A stretch of 64,000 bases of DNA, taken from Sinorhizobium terangae (GTDB lineage Bacteria; Pseudomonadota; Alphaproteobacteria; Rhizobiales; Rhizobiaceae). The DNA is taken from positions 17,919-81,918 of the forward strand of contig NZ_WITC01000059.1 in assembly GCF_009601505.1 (NCBI RefSeq), written 5' to 3'. This document shows positions 1 to 8,600 of this stretch, in pieces. The notes below the pieces were generated by a model. That model was not told where the DNA came from. It did not search any database and was given only the letters and a program-made list of their open reading frames with translations. Both the position numbers and the translations under genes were made by a program. The first letter of the stretch is position 1. Every line of letters begins with the position of its first letter.

Positions 1-628
1 CCGCTTTGCCGACGACCACGACAAGGTCGATGCGTTGCGCGTCAATGACGACAATCTCGACCATGAAAGCCCGCTCGAAGAGCTCTTCGAGGATCAGTTG
101 ACCGCCGCCGACCTCATCGTTCTCAACAAGACCGACCTGATCGATGCATCCGGCCTGAAGTCGGTGCGCGATGAGGTGGCTTCCCGCATCAGCCGCAAGC
201 CGACGATGATCGAGGCGAAGAACGGCGAGGTGGCTGCCGCCATCCTGCTCGGCCTTGGCGTTGGCACCGAGGGCGAGATCGCCAACCGCAAGTCCCATCA
301 CGAGATGGAGCATGAGGCCGGCGAAGAGCACGATCACGACGAATTCGACAGTTTTGTCGTCGAACTCGGCGCGATCAGCGATCCCGCCGCCTTCATCGAT
401 CGGCTGAAGGGCGTGATCGCGGAGCACGACGTTCTGCGCCTCAAAGGCTTCGCCGACGTCCCCGGCAAGCCGATGCGCCTCCTGATCCAGGCGGTCGGCA
501 GCCGCATCGACCAGTATTACGACCGGGCCTGGGCGGCCGGCGAGGCACGCGGCACGCGCCTCGTCGTCATCGGCCTGCACGACATGGACGAAGCGGCAGT
601 GCGCGCGGCCATTGCGGCGCTGGTGTGA
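1..628 (+). CDS. cobW: CobW, cobalamin biosynthesis GTPase (3' part)
   Basis: The reading frame is open from the first bases of the window, so the N-terminal part with the P-loop lies outside. The visible 208 or so residues include the G4 motif NKTDL (specific for guanine) and a His/Asp/Glu-rich segment (HHEMEHEAGEEHDHDE) before the C-terminal CobW domain. This is the G3E-family layout of metal-chaperone GTPases. In P. denitrificans CobW belongs to the aerobic B12 pathway and is thought to help deliver cobalt to the CobNST chelatase. The gene lies just upstream of cobN on the same strand, with a palindromic repeat between them. Assignment is strong because of the neighbours; the missing N-terminus prevents checking the nucleotide-binding motif. 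Confidence 0.9.
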   Translation, partial: RFADDHDKVDALRVNDDNLDHESPLEELFEDQLTAADLIVLNKTDLIDASGLKSVRDEVASRISRKPTMIEAKNGEVAAAILLGLGVGTEGEIANRKSHHEMEHEAGEEHDHDEFDSFVVELGAISDPAAFIDRLKGVIAEHDVLRLKGFADVPGKPMRLLIQAVGSRIDQYYDRAWAAGEARGTRLVVIGLHDMDEAAVRAAIAALV

Positions 629-654
629 GGTGGTCTTGAACGGGCGCGAGAATT

Positions 655-816
655 TCCCCTCCCCAAACCCTCCCCACAAGGGGGAGGGGCTTGGCCGGTC
701 CCACCGTCTTTGCGTCCGTCCTAGACGGTTCAGCCAGACGCAAACGCTGAATACGGGCAGGTGGGCGCCGCAGGCGCTTAGCCCCTCCCCCTTGTGGGGA
801 GGGGTTGGGGAGGGGC
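655..816. repeat. Rhizobiales palindromic element, cobW-cobN intergenic
   Basis: Two arms at about 655-694 and 777-816 are inverted copies built on CCCTCCCC...ACAAGGGGGAGGGG and its complement. They flank about 80 bases of less conserved sequence. The same arms occur at 46577-46739, and the core CCCCACAAGGGGG also occurs in both repeats inside cobN. Repeats of this type are scattered through Rhizobiaceae intergenic regions (known from memory). It fills nearly all of the cobW-cobN gap. Confidence 0.85.
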
Positions 817-844
817 GCTTCCTTGCGACGTTGGAGGAGATCCC

Positions 845-3800
845 ATGCATCTCCTCCTAGCCCAGAAAGGCACGATCGCCGATGGCAACGAGGCGATCGA
901 TCTCGGGCAAAGCCCGGCCGACATCCTGTTCCTCTCCGCCGCCGACACGGAACTCGCCTCGATCGCCGCGGCCTACGGGCGGCGGACGGGGGCAAGGACA
1001 CTGCGCATCGCCAGTCTGATGAACCTGATGCACCCGATGTCGGTCGACACTTATGTCGAGCGCACGGCACGGCATGCGAGGCTGATCGTCGTTCGCCCGC
1101 TCGGGGGCGCCAGCTATTTCCGTTATGTGCTCGAGGCGCTCTATGCGGCGGCGATTGCGAATAAATTCCAGATCGCGGTGCTCCCCGGCGACGACAAGCC
1201 GGATCCGGGTCTCGATCCGTTCTCTACGGTGTCCGCCAATGACCGCGAGCGCCTCTGGGCCTATTTCACCGAGGGCGGCGCCGACAATGCGGGGCTCTTC
1301 CTCGACTATGCCGACGCGCTGATTGATGGAGGCGAGAAGCCGCAGCCGGCGCGGCCGCTCTTGAAGGCGGGTATTTGGTGGCCGAGCGAGGGTGTGATCG
1401 GCGTTGAGCGATGGCGCGCGATTGCGGGTCTGCCGGGAACAGCCCCCTCTGTCCTGCCGGACATCTCCCCCACAAGGGGGGAGAACGGGGGTGCAACGCT
1501 TCGCCCATCTGGTTCTGCCGAGTTCGAGGCCAAGCCTGCCTCGGCGAGCAAGCCTGTGCGTGACGATCATGCAAATCGACGGTCTGAAACTTGGGAATCG
1601 AGCGGTAGCGGCGCGCTGATCTCCCCCCTTGTGGGGGAAATGTCCGACAGGACAGAGGGGGGTAATGCCGCGCAGAGTTCGGAGGAGAAGAAGGAAGCCG
1701 AACCCACGGTCGCCATCTGCTTCTACCGCGCGCTCGTCCAAAGCGGCGAAACGAGACCCGTCGAAGCCTTGATCGGGGCGCTTGCGACTGAAGGCATGCG
1801 GGCGCTCCCGGTCTTCGTTTCGAGCCTGAAGGATCGGGTCTCGATCGGTACGCTGCAGGCGATCTTCGCTGAAGCCGCACCGGACGTGGTGATGAACGCC
1901 ACCGGCTTTGCGGTTTCCGCGCCCGGTGCCGACCGTCAGCCGACCGTGCTCGAATCGACCGGCGCGCCGGTGTTGCAGGTGATCTTTTCCGGCTCCTCGC
2001 GCGCCGCCTGGGCGGCGTCGCCGCAAGGGCTGATGGCGCGTGATCTCGGCATGAACGTTGCGCTGCCGGAGGTAGACGGCCGCATTCTCTCCCGCGCCGT
2101 CTCGTTCAAGGCGGCGTCCGTCTACGATCCGGCGGTAGAAGCCAACATCGTCGGGCACGAACCGCTCTTGGACCGCGTCCGCTTTGCCGCACGGCTTGCT
2201 GCCAACTGGGCGCGACTGCGCCGGGCGAGGCCGGAGGCACGCCGCGTTGCCATCGTCATGGCCAATTATCCCAACCGCGATGGGCGCCTCGGCAACGGCG
2301 TTGGCCTCGACACGCCGGCCGGCACCATCGAGGTGCTGAAGGCGATGGCCGCGGAAGGCTATCCCATCGGTGACCTTCCCGAGGACGGCGACGCGCTTAT
2401 GCGCTTCCTGATGGCCGGTCCGACCAATGCGGCGAGCCATGACCGCGAAATCCGCGAGTTCATTTCGCTCGATCGATATAAGGATTTCCTCGCCTCTCTT
2501 CCGCGGCAGATCCAGGACGAGGTGACGGCGCGCTGGGGCGATCCCGAAGCCGATCCCTTCTTCTTGGACGGAGCCTTCGCGCTACCGCTCGCGCGCTTCG
2601 GCGAGGTCCTCGTCGGCATCCAGCCTGCGCGCGGCTACAACATCGATCCAAAGGAAACCTATCACGCGCCGGACCTCGTTCCGCCGCACGGCTATCTCGC
2701 CTTCTATGCTTTCCTGCGGCAGGTCTTCAAAGCTGACGCGATCATCCACATGGGCAAGCATGGCAATCTCGAATGGCTGCCTGGCAAGGCGCTGGCACTT
2801 TCGGAGAATTGTTATCCCGAGGCGGTCTTCGGCCCGACACCGCATCTTTACCCCTTCATCGTCAACGATCCGGGCGAAGGCACGCAGGCCAAGCGCCGCA
2901 CCAGCGCCGTCATTATCGACCATCTGACGCCGCCCTTGACGCGGGCGGAATCCTACGGGCCGCTCAAGGATCTGGAGGCGCTGGTCGACGAGTATTACGA
3001 GGCGGCGGGCGGCGACCCGCGCCGGCTCAGGCTCCTGAGCCGGCAGATCCTCGACCTCGTCCGCGACATCGGCCTCGATCATGATGCCGGGATCGAAAAG
3101 GCCGACAGTGACGACAAGGCGCTGGAAAAGCTCGACGCCTATCTCTGCGACCTGAAGGAGATGCAGATCCGCGACGGGCTGCATATCTTCGGCGTCGCGC
3201 CGGAAGGGCGTTTGCTGACCGACCTCACCGTGGCACTGGCGCGGGTGCCGCGTGGCTTGGGCGAGGGCGGCGACCAGAGCTTGCAGCGGGCCATTGCGTC
3301 GGACTTGGGGCTAGGCGGGTCGGCGCAAGTACCCCCCTCTGTCCTGCCGGACATCTCCCCCACAAGGGGGGAGATCAGGGAGGAGAGCTCTCATGCTTCC
3401 ACGGCGCCCCAACATGAGGCGGGCCCACCGGCTCGAGGACGTGATGCAAGTCTCATGGCCCGGCCACGCCAGGCGGGTCTGACGGCAGAAGGTGCAATTG
3501 TTAGCGGTAGCGTCGACCCGAGTATCGGCGGCGGCGCCGGGGAACCGAGCAGTCGCCACCTGCCAATCTCCCCCCTTGTGGGGGAGATGCCCGGCAGGGC
3601 AGAGGGGGGTACGCCTCAGCAGCCGCAACCTTTCGACCCGCTCGACTGCGTCATGTCCGCACCCTGGACCGGCCCGGTACCCGCGCCTCTCGCTTCTCTC
3701 TCGGATGCACCCTGGCGCACCGCCGGCGATACCGTCGAGCGTATCGAACTCCTCGCGGCGAAGCTGGTCTCCGGCGAGATCGCCTGCCCCGAGAACTGGG

Positions 3801-5182
3801 CCGCGACACGCGCTGTCCTTGACGAGATCGACGATCGACTGAAGCCCTCGATCGAAGGCTCGGGCGACGCGGAAATCAAAGGCCTGCTCACCGGGCTCGA
3901 CGGCCGCTTCGTGGCACCCGGGCCGTCCGGTGCGCCGACGCGTGGGCGGCCGGACGTGCTGCCGACCGGCCGCAATTTCTATTCCGTCGACAGCCGCGCC
4001 GTGCCGACGCCGGCGGCCTATGAGCTCGGCAAGAAATCGGCCGAATTGCTCATCCGCCGCTATCTGCAGGACCATGGCGAATGGCCGTCCTCCTTCGGGC
4101 TCACCGCATGGGGGACCTCCAACATGCGCACCGGCGGCGACGATATCGCCCAGGCGCTGGCGTTGATCGGCGCCAAGCCGGTCTGGGACATGGCCTCGCG
4201 CCGCGTGACCGGCTACGAGATCGTGCCGCTGGCGATGCTCGGGCGGCCGCGCGTCGATGTCACGCTCCGCATTTCCGGTTTCTTCCGTGACGCATTTCCG
4301 GAGCAAATCGCTTTGTTCGACAAGGCGATCCGCGCCGTCGGGGCGTTGGAAGAGGACGACGCCGACAACATGATCGCCGCGCGCATGCGTGCCGAGACGA
4401 AGCGGCTTGAGGAGAAGGGTGTCGAAGCGAAGGAAGCGGCGCGGCGTGCCTCCTACCGCGTCTTCGGTGCCAAGCCGGGTGCCTACGGGGCCGGCCTGCA
4501 GGCGCTGATCGACGAGAAGGGCTGGGACAAGCGCAGCGATCTCGCTGATGCCTATCTCACCTGGGGCGGCTATGCCTATGGCGCCGGCGAGGACGGCAAG
4601 GCCGAGCGCGGTATTTTCGAAGAACGGCTGCGGTCGATCGAGGCTGTCGTCCAGAATCAGGACAATCGCGAACACGACCTGCTCGACAGTGACGACTATT
4701 ACCAATTCGAGGGCGGCATGAGTGCTGCGGTGGAGCACCTCGGCGGCCAGCGCCCGGCGATCTATCACAACGACCATTCGCGCCCGGAAAAGCCGGTGAT
4801 CCGCTCGCTGGAAGAGGAAATCGGCCGCGTCGTGCGCGCCCGCGTCGTCAACCCGAAATGGATCGATGGCGTCATGCGCCATGGTTACAAGGGCGCCTTC
4901 GAGATTGCCGCGACGGTCGACTACATGTTCGCCTTTGCCGCGACCAGCGGGGCCGTGCGCGACCATCATTTCGAGGCCGCCTACCGCGCCTTCATCAGCG
5001 ACGAAAAGGTCCTCGACTTCCTGCGCGACAGGAACCCGGCGGCGCTCGCCGAAATGTCGGAACGCTTCCTGGAGGCAATCGATCGCGGCCTCTGGAATCC
5101 GCGCTCCAACTCGGCGCGTTTTGAACTGACCAGTCTGTCCGGCAATGCGGCCGCTCCTCGGCTGCGTACCGGAAACCAATAG
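845..5182 (+). CDS. cobN: CobN, cobaltochelatase large subunit, with two in-frame repeat insertions
   Basis: This is the ATP-dependent cobalt chelatase subunit that inserts Co2+ into hydrogenobyrinic acid a,c-diamide, working with CobS and CobT. It belongs to the BchH/CobN family; the segment HMGKHGNLEWLPGKA (near residue 635) is characteristic. The start is ATG 845, preceded by GGAGGAG at 833-839. At 1445 residues it is longer than the roughly 1275 usual for CobN (from memory). The excess matches two palindromic repeats translated in frame at about residues 200-273 and 830-922. Both insertions lie in low-complexity linker sequence and begin with the same peptide, PPSVLPDISPTRGE. The frame stays open throughout, so the gene is probably functional. 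The long antisense frames over it are GC-rich shadows. Confidence 0.95.
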   Translation: MHLLLAQKGTIADGNEAIDLGQSPADILFLSAADTELASIAAAYGRRTGARTLRIASLMNLMHPMSVDTYVERTARHARLIVVRPLGGASYFRYVLEALYAAAIANKFQIAVLPGDDKPDPGLDPFSTVSANDRERLWAYFTEGGADNAGLFLDYADALIDGGEKPQPARPLLKAGIWWPSEGVIGVERWRAIAGLPGTAPSVLPDISPTRGENGGATLRPSGSAEFEAKPASASKPVRDDHANRRSETWESSGSGALISPLVGEMSDRTEGGNAAQSSEEKKEAEPTVAICFYRALVQSGETRPVEALIGALATEGMRALPVFVSSLKDRVSIGTLQAIFAEAAPDVVMNATGFAVSAPGADRQPTVLESTGAPVLQVIFSGSSRAAWAASPQGLMARDLGMNVALPEVDGRILSRAVSFKAASVYDPAVEANIVGHEPLLDRVRFAARLAANWARLRRARPEARRVAIVMANYPNRDGRLGNGVGLDTPAGTIEVLKAMAAEGYPIGDLPEDGDALMRFLMAGPTNAASHDREIREFISLDRYKDFLASLPRQIQDEVTARWGDPEADPFFLDGAFALPLARFGEVLVGIQPARGYNIDPKETYHAPDLVPPHGYLAFYAFLRQVFKADAIIHMGKHGNLEWLPGKALALSENCYPEAVFGPTPHLYPFIVNDPGEGTQAKRRTSAVIIDHLTPPLTRAESYGPLKDLEALVDEYYEAAGGDPRRLRLLSRQILDLVRDIGLDHDAGIEKADSDDKALEKLDAYLCDLKEMQIRDGLHIFGVAPEGRLLTDLTVALARVPRGLGEGGDQSLQRAIASDLGLGGSAQVPPSVLPDISPTRGEIREESSHASTAPQHEAGPPARGRDASLMARPRQAGLTAEGAIVSGSVDPSIGGGAGEPSSRHLPISPLVGEMPGRAEGGTPQQPQPFDPLDCVMSAPWTGPVPAPLASLSDAPWRTAGDTVERIELLAAKLVSGEIACPENWAATRAVLDEIDDRLKPSIEGSGDAEIKGLLTGLDGRFVAPGPSGAPTRGRPDVLPTGRNFYSVDSRAVPTPAAYELGKKSAELLIRRYLQDHGEWPSSFGLTAWGTSNMRTGGDDIAQALALIGAKPVWDMASRRVTGYEIVPLAMLGRPRVDVTLRISGFFRDAFPEQIALFDKAIRAVGALEEDDADNMIAARMRAETKRLEEKGVEAKEAARRASYRVFGAKPGAYGAGLQALIDEKGWDKRSDLADAYLTWGGYAYGAGEDGKAERGIFEERLRSIEAVVQNQDNREHDLLDSDDYYQFEGGMSAAVEHLGGQRPAIYHNDHSRPEKPVIRSLEEEIGRVVRARVVNPKWIDGVMRHGYKGAFEIAATVDYMFAFAATSGAVRDHHFEAAYRAFISDEKVLDFLRDRNPAALAEMSERFLEAIDRGLWNPRSNSARFELTSLSGNAAAPRLRTGNQ
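1443..1662. repeat. Palindromic element inserted in frame in cobN, copy 1
   Basis: The left arm (about 1443-1483, starting CCCCCTCTGTCCTGCCGGAC) and right arm (about 1621-1662, ending TCCGACAGGACAGAGGGGGG) are inverted copies around about 137 bases. Translated in the cobN frame, the arms give PPSVLPDISPTRGE and ISPLVGEMSDRTEGG. Copy 2 lies at 3332-3609 in the same orientation and reading frame. Confidence 0.9.
3332..3609. repeat. Palindromic element inserted in frame in cobN, copy 2
   Basis: The arms at 3332-3373 and 3568-3609 are near-identical to those of copy 1. They are inverted relative to each other and separated by about 194 bases unlike the copy 1 interior. In the cobN frame they encode PPSVLPDISPTRGE and ISPLVGEMPGRAEGG. 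The surrounding cobN sequence resumes normal family-like sequence on both sides. Confidence 0.9.
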
Positions 5183-5192
5183 GGAGATCACC

Positions 5193-5837
5193 ATGAGCGA
5201 CGAAACGGTAAAGAGCGGCGAAGCCGCTCCGGAAAAGGACGAAGCCCGCCACGCCATGAAGATGGCGAAGAAGAAGACCGCGCGCGAAAAGATCATGGCG
5301 ACGAAGACGGACGAAAAAGGCCTGATCATCGTCCACACCGGCAAGGGCAAGGGCAAGTCGACTGCCGGCTTCGGCATGATCTTCCGCCACATCGCACACG
5401 GCATGCCCTGTGCCGTCGTGCAGTTCATCAAGGGCGCCATGCAGACCGGCGAGCGCGACCTGATCGAGAAGCATTTCGGCGACCTCTGCCAGTTTTACAC
5501 ACTTGGTGAAGGTTTCACCTGGGAAACGCAGGACCGCGCCCGCGACGTGGCGACGGCCGAAAAAGCCTGGGAAAAGGCCAAGGAACTGATCCGCGACGAG
5601 CGCAACTCCATGGTGCTGCTTGACGAGATCAACATCGCGTTGCGTTACGACTACATCGATATCGGCGAGGTCGTGCGCTTCCTGAAAGAGGAAAAGCCGC
5701 ACATGACCCATGTGGTTCTGACCGGCCGCAACGCCAAGGAAGATCTGATCGAGATCGCCGATCTGGTGACCGAGATGGAACTCGTCAAGCATCCGTTCCG
5801 GTCCGGTATCAAGGGGCAGAAGGGCGTCGAATTCTGA
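5193..5837 (+). CDS. cobO: CobO, cob(I)yrinic acid a,c-diamide adenosyltransferase
   Basis: This enzyme transfers the 5'-deoxyadenosyl group from ATP to the cobalt of cob(I)yrinic acid a,c-diamide; it is a CobA/CobO-type P-loop protein. The glycine-rich ATP-binding motif HTGKGKGKSTAGFG is visible at about residues 46-59, along with VVQFIKG and VLLDEINIALRY (Walker B region). The 214-residue length is normal for the family. A lysine-rich N-terminal extension precedes the core. ATG 5193 was chosen because AGGGAG lies just upstream and the start follows the cobN stop by 10 bases, suggesting co-transcription with cobN. Confidence 0.95.
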   Translation: MSDETVKSGEAAPEKDEARHAMKMAKKKTAREKIMATKTDEKGLIIVHTGKGKGKSTAGFGMIFRHIAHGMPCAVVQFIKGAMQTGERDLIEKHFGDLCQFYTLGEGFTWETQDRARDVATAEKAWEKAKELIRDERNSMVLLDEINIALRYDYIDIGEVVRFLKEEKPHMTHVVLTGRNAKEDLIEIADLVTEMELVKHPFRSGIKGQKGVEF

Positions 5838-5890
5838 TGGTTCAAAGCTGGCAGCTATGCGGCGCCGCGCTGCTCGGCGCCGCAGAACCG

Positions 5891-6676
5891 TCACATACCA
5901 AGCCAGATCCGCAGCGGATGCGTCGGGTCGGCCAGCAGTCGGACCGCCAACGCGATTGAGACAACGACGAGCAGCGGCTTGATGATCTTCGCGCCCTTCG
6001 CCATCGCGAAGCGCGAGCCGACCTGCGCGCCGAGGAACTGACCCGCGCCCATTGTCAGACCGACCTTCCAGAGCACCACGCCATAGGCAAGAAAGATGAG
6101 GAAGGCGCCGAGATTGGAGCCGAAATTCAGGAACTTCGTGTGCGCCGTCGCCTTGATGATGCCGAAGCCGCCGAGGGTGACGAAGCCCAGCATGAAGAAG
6201 GACCCGGTACCGGGTCCGAAGACGCCGTCATAGAAGCCGATGAGCGGCACGAAGGTGAGCGTGAAGACGAGCTTCGAGATGCGGTGATGTCTTTCAACGT
6301 CGCCGATGTTGGGCTTGCAACCGAAATAGACGGCGATTGCGATCAGCAGGAAGGGCAGAACGGCCTTGAGCGCATCGGCTGGAACGACCGTTGCGAGCAG
6401 GGCGCCGAAGATGGAGCCAAGCGCCGCCATGGCCGCCATCGGCAGTTGCTCCTTTAGGCTCACATGGCCGTACCGCGCGTAGGCGAGGCTCGCGGAGCCG
6501 GAGCCAAAGAGCGATTGCAGCTTGTTGGTGCCGAGCGTTTCGAGCGGCGGAATGCCCGCGATCAGCATGGCAGGAATGGTGATCATTCCCCCGCCGCCGG
6601 CGATCGAATCAATGAACCCGGCAATGAAGGCGGCGGCGAAGAGGAAGAGCAGGATGTGGAGGGCGAGGTCGTGCAC
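5891..6676 (-). CDS. TSUP-family (TauE/SafE-like) membrane permease
   Basis: A predicted integral membrane protein of about 261 residues. It has the N-terminal signature of the TSUP family (FIDSIAGGGGMITIPAML, a glycine-rich loop after the first helix) and a repeat-like second half with PGTGSFF. TSUP proteins move sulfite, sulfonates or other small organosulfur or organic anions; the substrate here is unknown. It is encoded opposite to the flanking cob genes, so it is not part of their operon. The start is uncertain: GTG 6676 opens directly into the first hydrophobic helix, but no good ribosome site is visible there. The frame stays open well upstream with low-quality sequence. Confidence 0.8.
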   Translation of the reverse strand: MHDLALHILLFLFAAAFIAGFIDSIAGGGGMITIPAMLIAGIPPLETLGTNKLQSLFGSGSASLAYARYGHVSLKEQLPMAAMAALGSIFGALLATVVPADALKAVLPFLLIAIAVYFGCKPNIGDVERHHRISKLVFTLTFVPLIGFYDGVFGPGTGSFFMLGFVTLGGFGIIKATAHTKFLNFGSNLGAFLIFLAYGVVLWKVGLTMGAGQFLGAQVGSRFAMAKGAKIIKPLLVVVSIALAVRLLADPTHPLRIWLGM

Positions 6677-7165
6677 AGGAGGCTCAGCAGGCGGAGTGGC
6701 AGCGTAATTGTTTCCGCCTTGTGTCAGAGCCCGCGTGAAAATGCAAAGGGGCAATTCGCGAACTAGGCTCTCGTTCGCCAGGAAACGCCCTTCATCCGGC
6801 CTGTCGGCCATCCTCTCTCCGCGAGCGGGAAGAGGATGGTGCGGGGGCAAACATGGCCTGCGCAGATTGCGACACGTCGATGGCGCAATCCGGTTTGACC
6901 GGCCAGAGGGCCTCCGGTAGAAATGACAAACATGCGACGGCGTCTGCTTCGAGCGGACTGTAAGAGCGTCCGGTGCGGCCGACCCATGCAGGGGGCCTGA
7001 TCCGGTGCTGTCCAGACCGGTACGGCAATCTGCCAGGCCGGCGCTTCGTATGGAACGCCGACCGCTGCGCGTATCCGGAGGCTTCCGGAAGCTGTGCAGC
7101 AAATCACAGAGCAGCTTTGCGTATCGAGGCGGATGCGCGGAGCTGCAGGGGGAGCCGCGCAGCAG
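6677..7165. other. Intergenic region between TSUP permease and cobE
   Basis: About 490 bases with no convincing gene. At 6787-6838 there is a palindromic stretch (CATCCGGCCTGTCGGCC... CTCTCTCCGCGAGCGGGAAGAGG) resembling another common Rhizobiaceae repeat type. I looked for a cobalamin riboswitch before cobE and did not find a convincing B12 box or GCCACTG element. Confidence 0.5.
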
Positions 7166-7621
7166 ATGCCTTCGGTCAATGGACCAACTGTCACCATGCT
7201 TGTACTCGGCCTCGGTTGCGAGCGAAACACCGCGCCCGAGGAAGTGATCGAACTTGCAGAGCAGGCGCTTGTCGAGGCTGGCTTAGACCGGGGTGATGTC
7301 GACTTCGTTGCCTCGCTTGATGCCCGTGCGGAAGAGCCGGCGATTCATGCCGCCGCGCGCCATTTTTCCGTGCCGGTGCGCTTCTTTGACGCCCCGACGC
7401 TGGAGGCGGAAACCGCCCGCCTGCAGAACCCTTCAGAGATGGTCTTTGCCCATACCGGCTGCCACGGCGTGGCGGAAGGTGCGGCGCTCGCTGGCGCAGG
7501 CCCGGATGCAGTGCTGATCGTGCCCAGAATCCGTTCGGCTCGGGTGACAGCGGCAATCGCCGGTCCCTTGGCTGTGACCGAAGGGGCCGGCATCAAGGCA
7601 AAGCGCGCGGGGACCGGATAA
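7166..7621 (+). CDS. cobE: CobE, cobalamin biosynthesis protein
   Basis: A 151-residue protein of the CobE/GbiG C-terminal family, related to the C-terminal domain of CbiG. The pattern is recognisable: LVLGLGCERNT near the N-terminus, VDFVASLDARAEEPA in the middle, and SVPVRFFDA followed by VFAHTGCHGVAEGAAL. The exact role in the aerobic pathway is not settled. It is the first gene of the cobE-cobA-cobB-cobC-cobD run on the plus strand. ATG 7166 has GGGGGAG at about 7148-7154; an internal ATG at 7196, directly before LVLGLG, is the alternative. Confidence 0.85.
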   Translation: MPSVNGPTVTMLVLGLGCERNTAPEEVIELAEQALVEAGLDRGDVDFVASLDARAEEPAIHAAARHFSVPVRFFDAPTLEAETARLQNPSEMVFAHTGCHGVAEGAALAGAGPDAVLIVPRIRSARVTAAIAGPLAVTEGAGIKAKRAGTG

Positions 7622-7757
7622 TGGCTGCGCCCTTTCGTATTCCTGCGCCGGTTAAAGAGCAGATTCAATGCTCTGTCGCCAATTTCTATGAAAGCAAATC
7701 ACCTGCCTCACAGGTTGAATCAGGTCTGCGGTCCAGCGAGACCTCAAGGATTATGCC

Positions 7758-8600
7758 ATGACGGATGCAATTTTCGCCGGCCTACCCGAACTCGAACCCG
7801 GTTCCGTCTGGCTGGTCGGCGCCGGGCCGGGCGACCCCGGGCTTTTGACTCTGCACGCCGCCAATGCGCTGCGGCAAGCCGATGTCATCGTTCATGATGC
7901 GCTGGTGAACAGCGATTGCCTGAAGCTCGCAAAGCCGGGCGCCGCCCTCGAATATGCCGGCAAGCGCGGCGGAAAACCTTCGCCGAAACAGCGCGACATC
8001 TCGCTGCGCCTCGTCGAACTGGCGCGCGCCGGGAACCGCGTGCTCCGCCTCAAGGGCGGCGATCCCTTCGTCTTCGGCCGGGGCGGCGAGGAAGCCCTGA
8101 CGCTCGTCGAGCATCACATTCCGTTCCGCATCGTGCCCGGCATCACCGCCGGCATCGGCGGGCTTGCCTATGCCGGAATTCCGGTGACGCACCGCGAGGT
8201 CAACCATGCCGTCACATTCCTGACCGGTCACGATTCCTCGGGCGTCGTGCCGGACCGGATCAACTGGGAAGGCATTGCCAAGGGCTCGCCGGTGATCGTC
8301 ATGTACATGGCGATGAAGCATATCGGCCAGATTACCGCCAATCTCATTGCCGGCGGCCGCTCGCCGGAGGAGCCGGTCGCCTTCGTCTGCAATGCCGCGA
8401 CGCCAGAGCAGGCGGTGCTGGAGACGACCCTTTTGCGCGCCGAAGCCGATGTCGCGGCCTCCGGCCTCGAGCCGCCGGCAATCGTGGTCGTCGGCGAGGT
8501 CGTGCGCTTGCGCGCCGCTCTCGACTGGCTCGGGGCTCGCGATGGCCGCGTGCTGGCGGCGGATCCCTTTGCAAACCGTGTTCTCCGGGATCGCGCATGA
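7758..8600 (+). CDS. cobA: CobA, uroporphyrinogen-III C-methyltransferase
   Basis: SAM-dependent methylation of uroporphyrinogen III at C2 and C7 gives precorrin-2, the entry step to corrin synthesis. All family motifs are present: VGAGPGDPGLLT near residue 22, EYAGKRGGKPSPKQRDI near 70, RLKGGDPFVFGRGGEEA near 97, and PGITAGIGGLAYAGIPVTHR near 127. It is 280 residues long, a stand-alone methyltransferase without the CysG siroheme domain. Its stop overlaps the cobB start (ATGA), so the two are translationally coupled. A 136-base gap separates it from cobE. Confidence 0.95.
   Translation: MTDAIFAGLPELEPGSVWLVGAGPGDPGLLTLHAANALRQADVIVHDALVNSDCLKLAKPGAALEYAGKRGGKPSPKQRDISLRLVELARAGNRVLRLKGGDPFVFGRGGEEALTLVEHHIPFRIVPGITAGIGGLAYAGIPVTHREVNHAVTFLTGHDSSGVVPDRINWEGIAKGSPVIVMYMAMKHIGQITANLIAGGRSPEEPVAFVCNAATPEQAVLETTLLRAEADVAASGLEPPAIVVVGEVVRLRAALDWLGARDGRVLAADPFANRVLRDRA

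Noticed and set aside
845..5182. cobN as a pseudogene disrupted by repeats
   Set aside because: The frame is continuous over 1445 codons and family motifs occur on both sides of both insertions.
3311..5440. A 709-residue open frame antisense to cobN, and a similar 527-residue frame at 857-2440
   Set aside because: Both lie opposite a strongly conserved gene. GC-rich third positions create long antisense frames, and the translations are His/Asp/Arg-rich without recognisable domains.
6880..7165. Cobalamin riboswitch before cobE
   Set aside because: A CCAGGCCGGC stretch recalls part of the B12 box, but no GCCACTG element, no AGYCAGGAGACCTGCC-like box and no convincing overall fold were seen on either strand.
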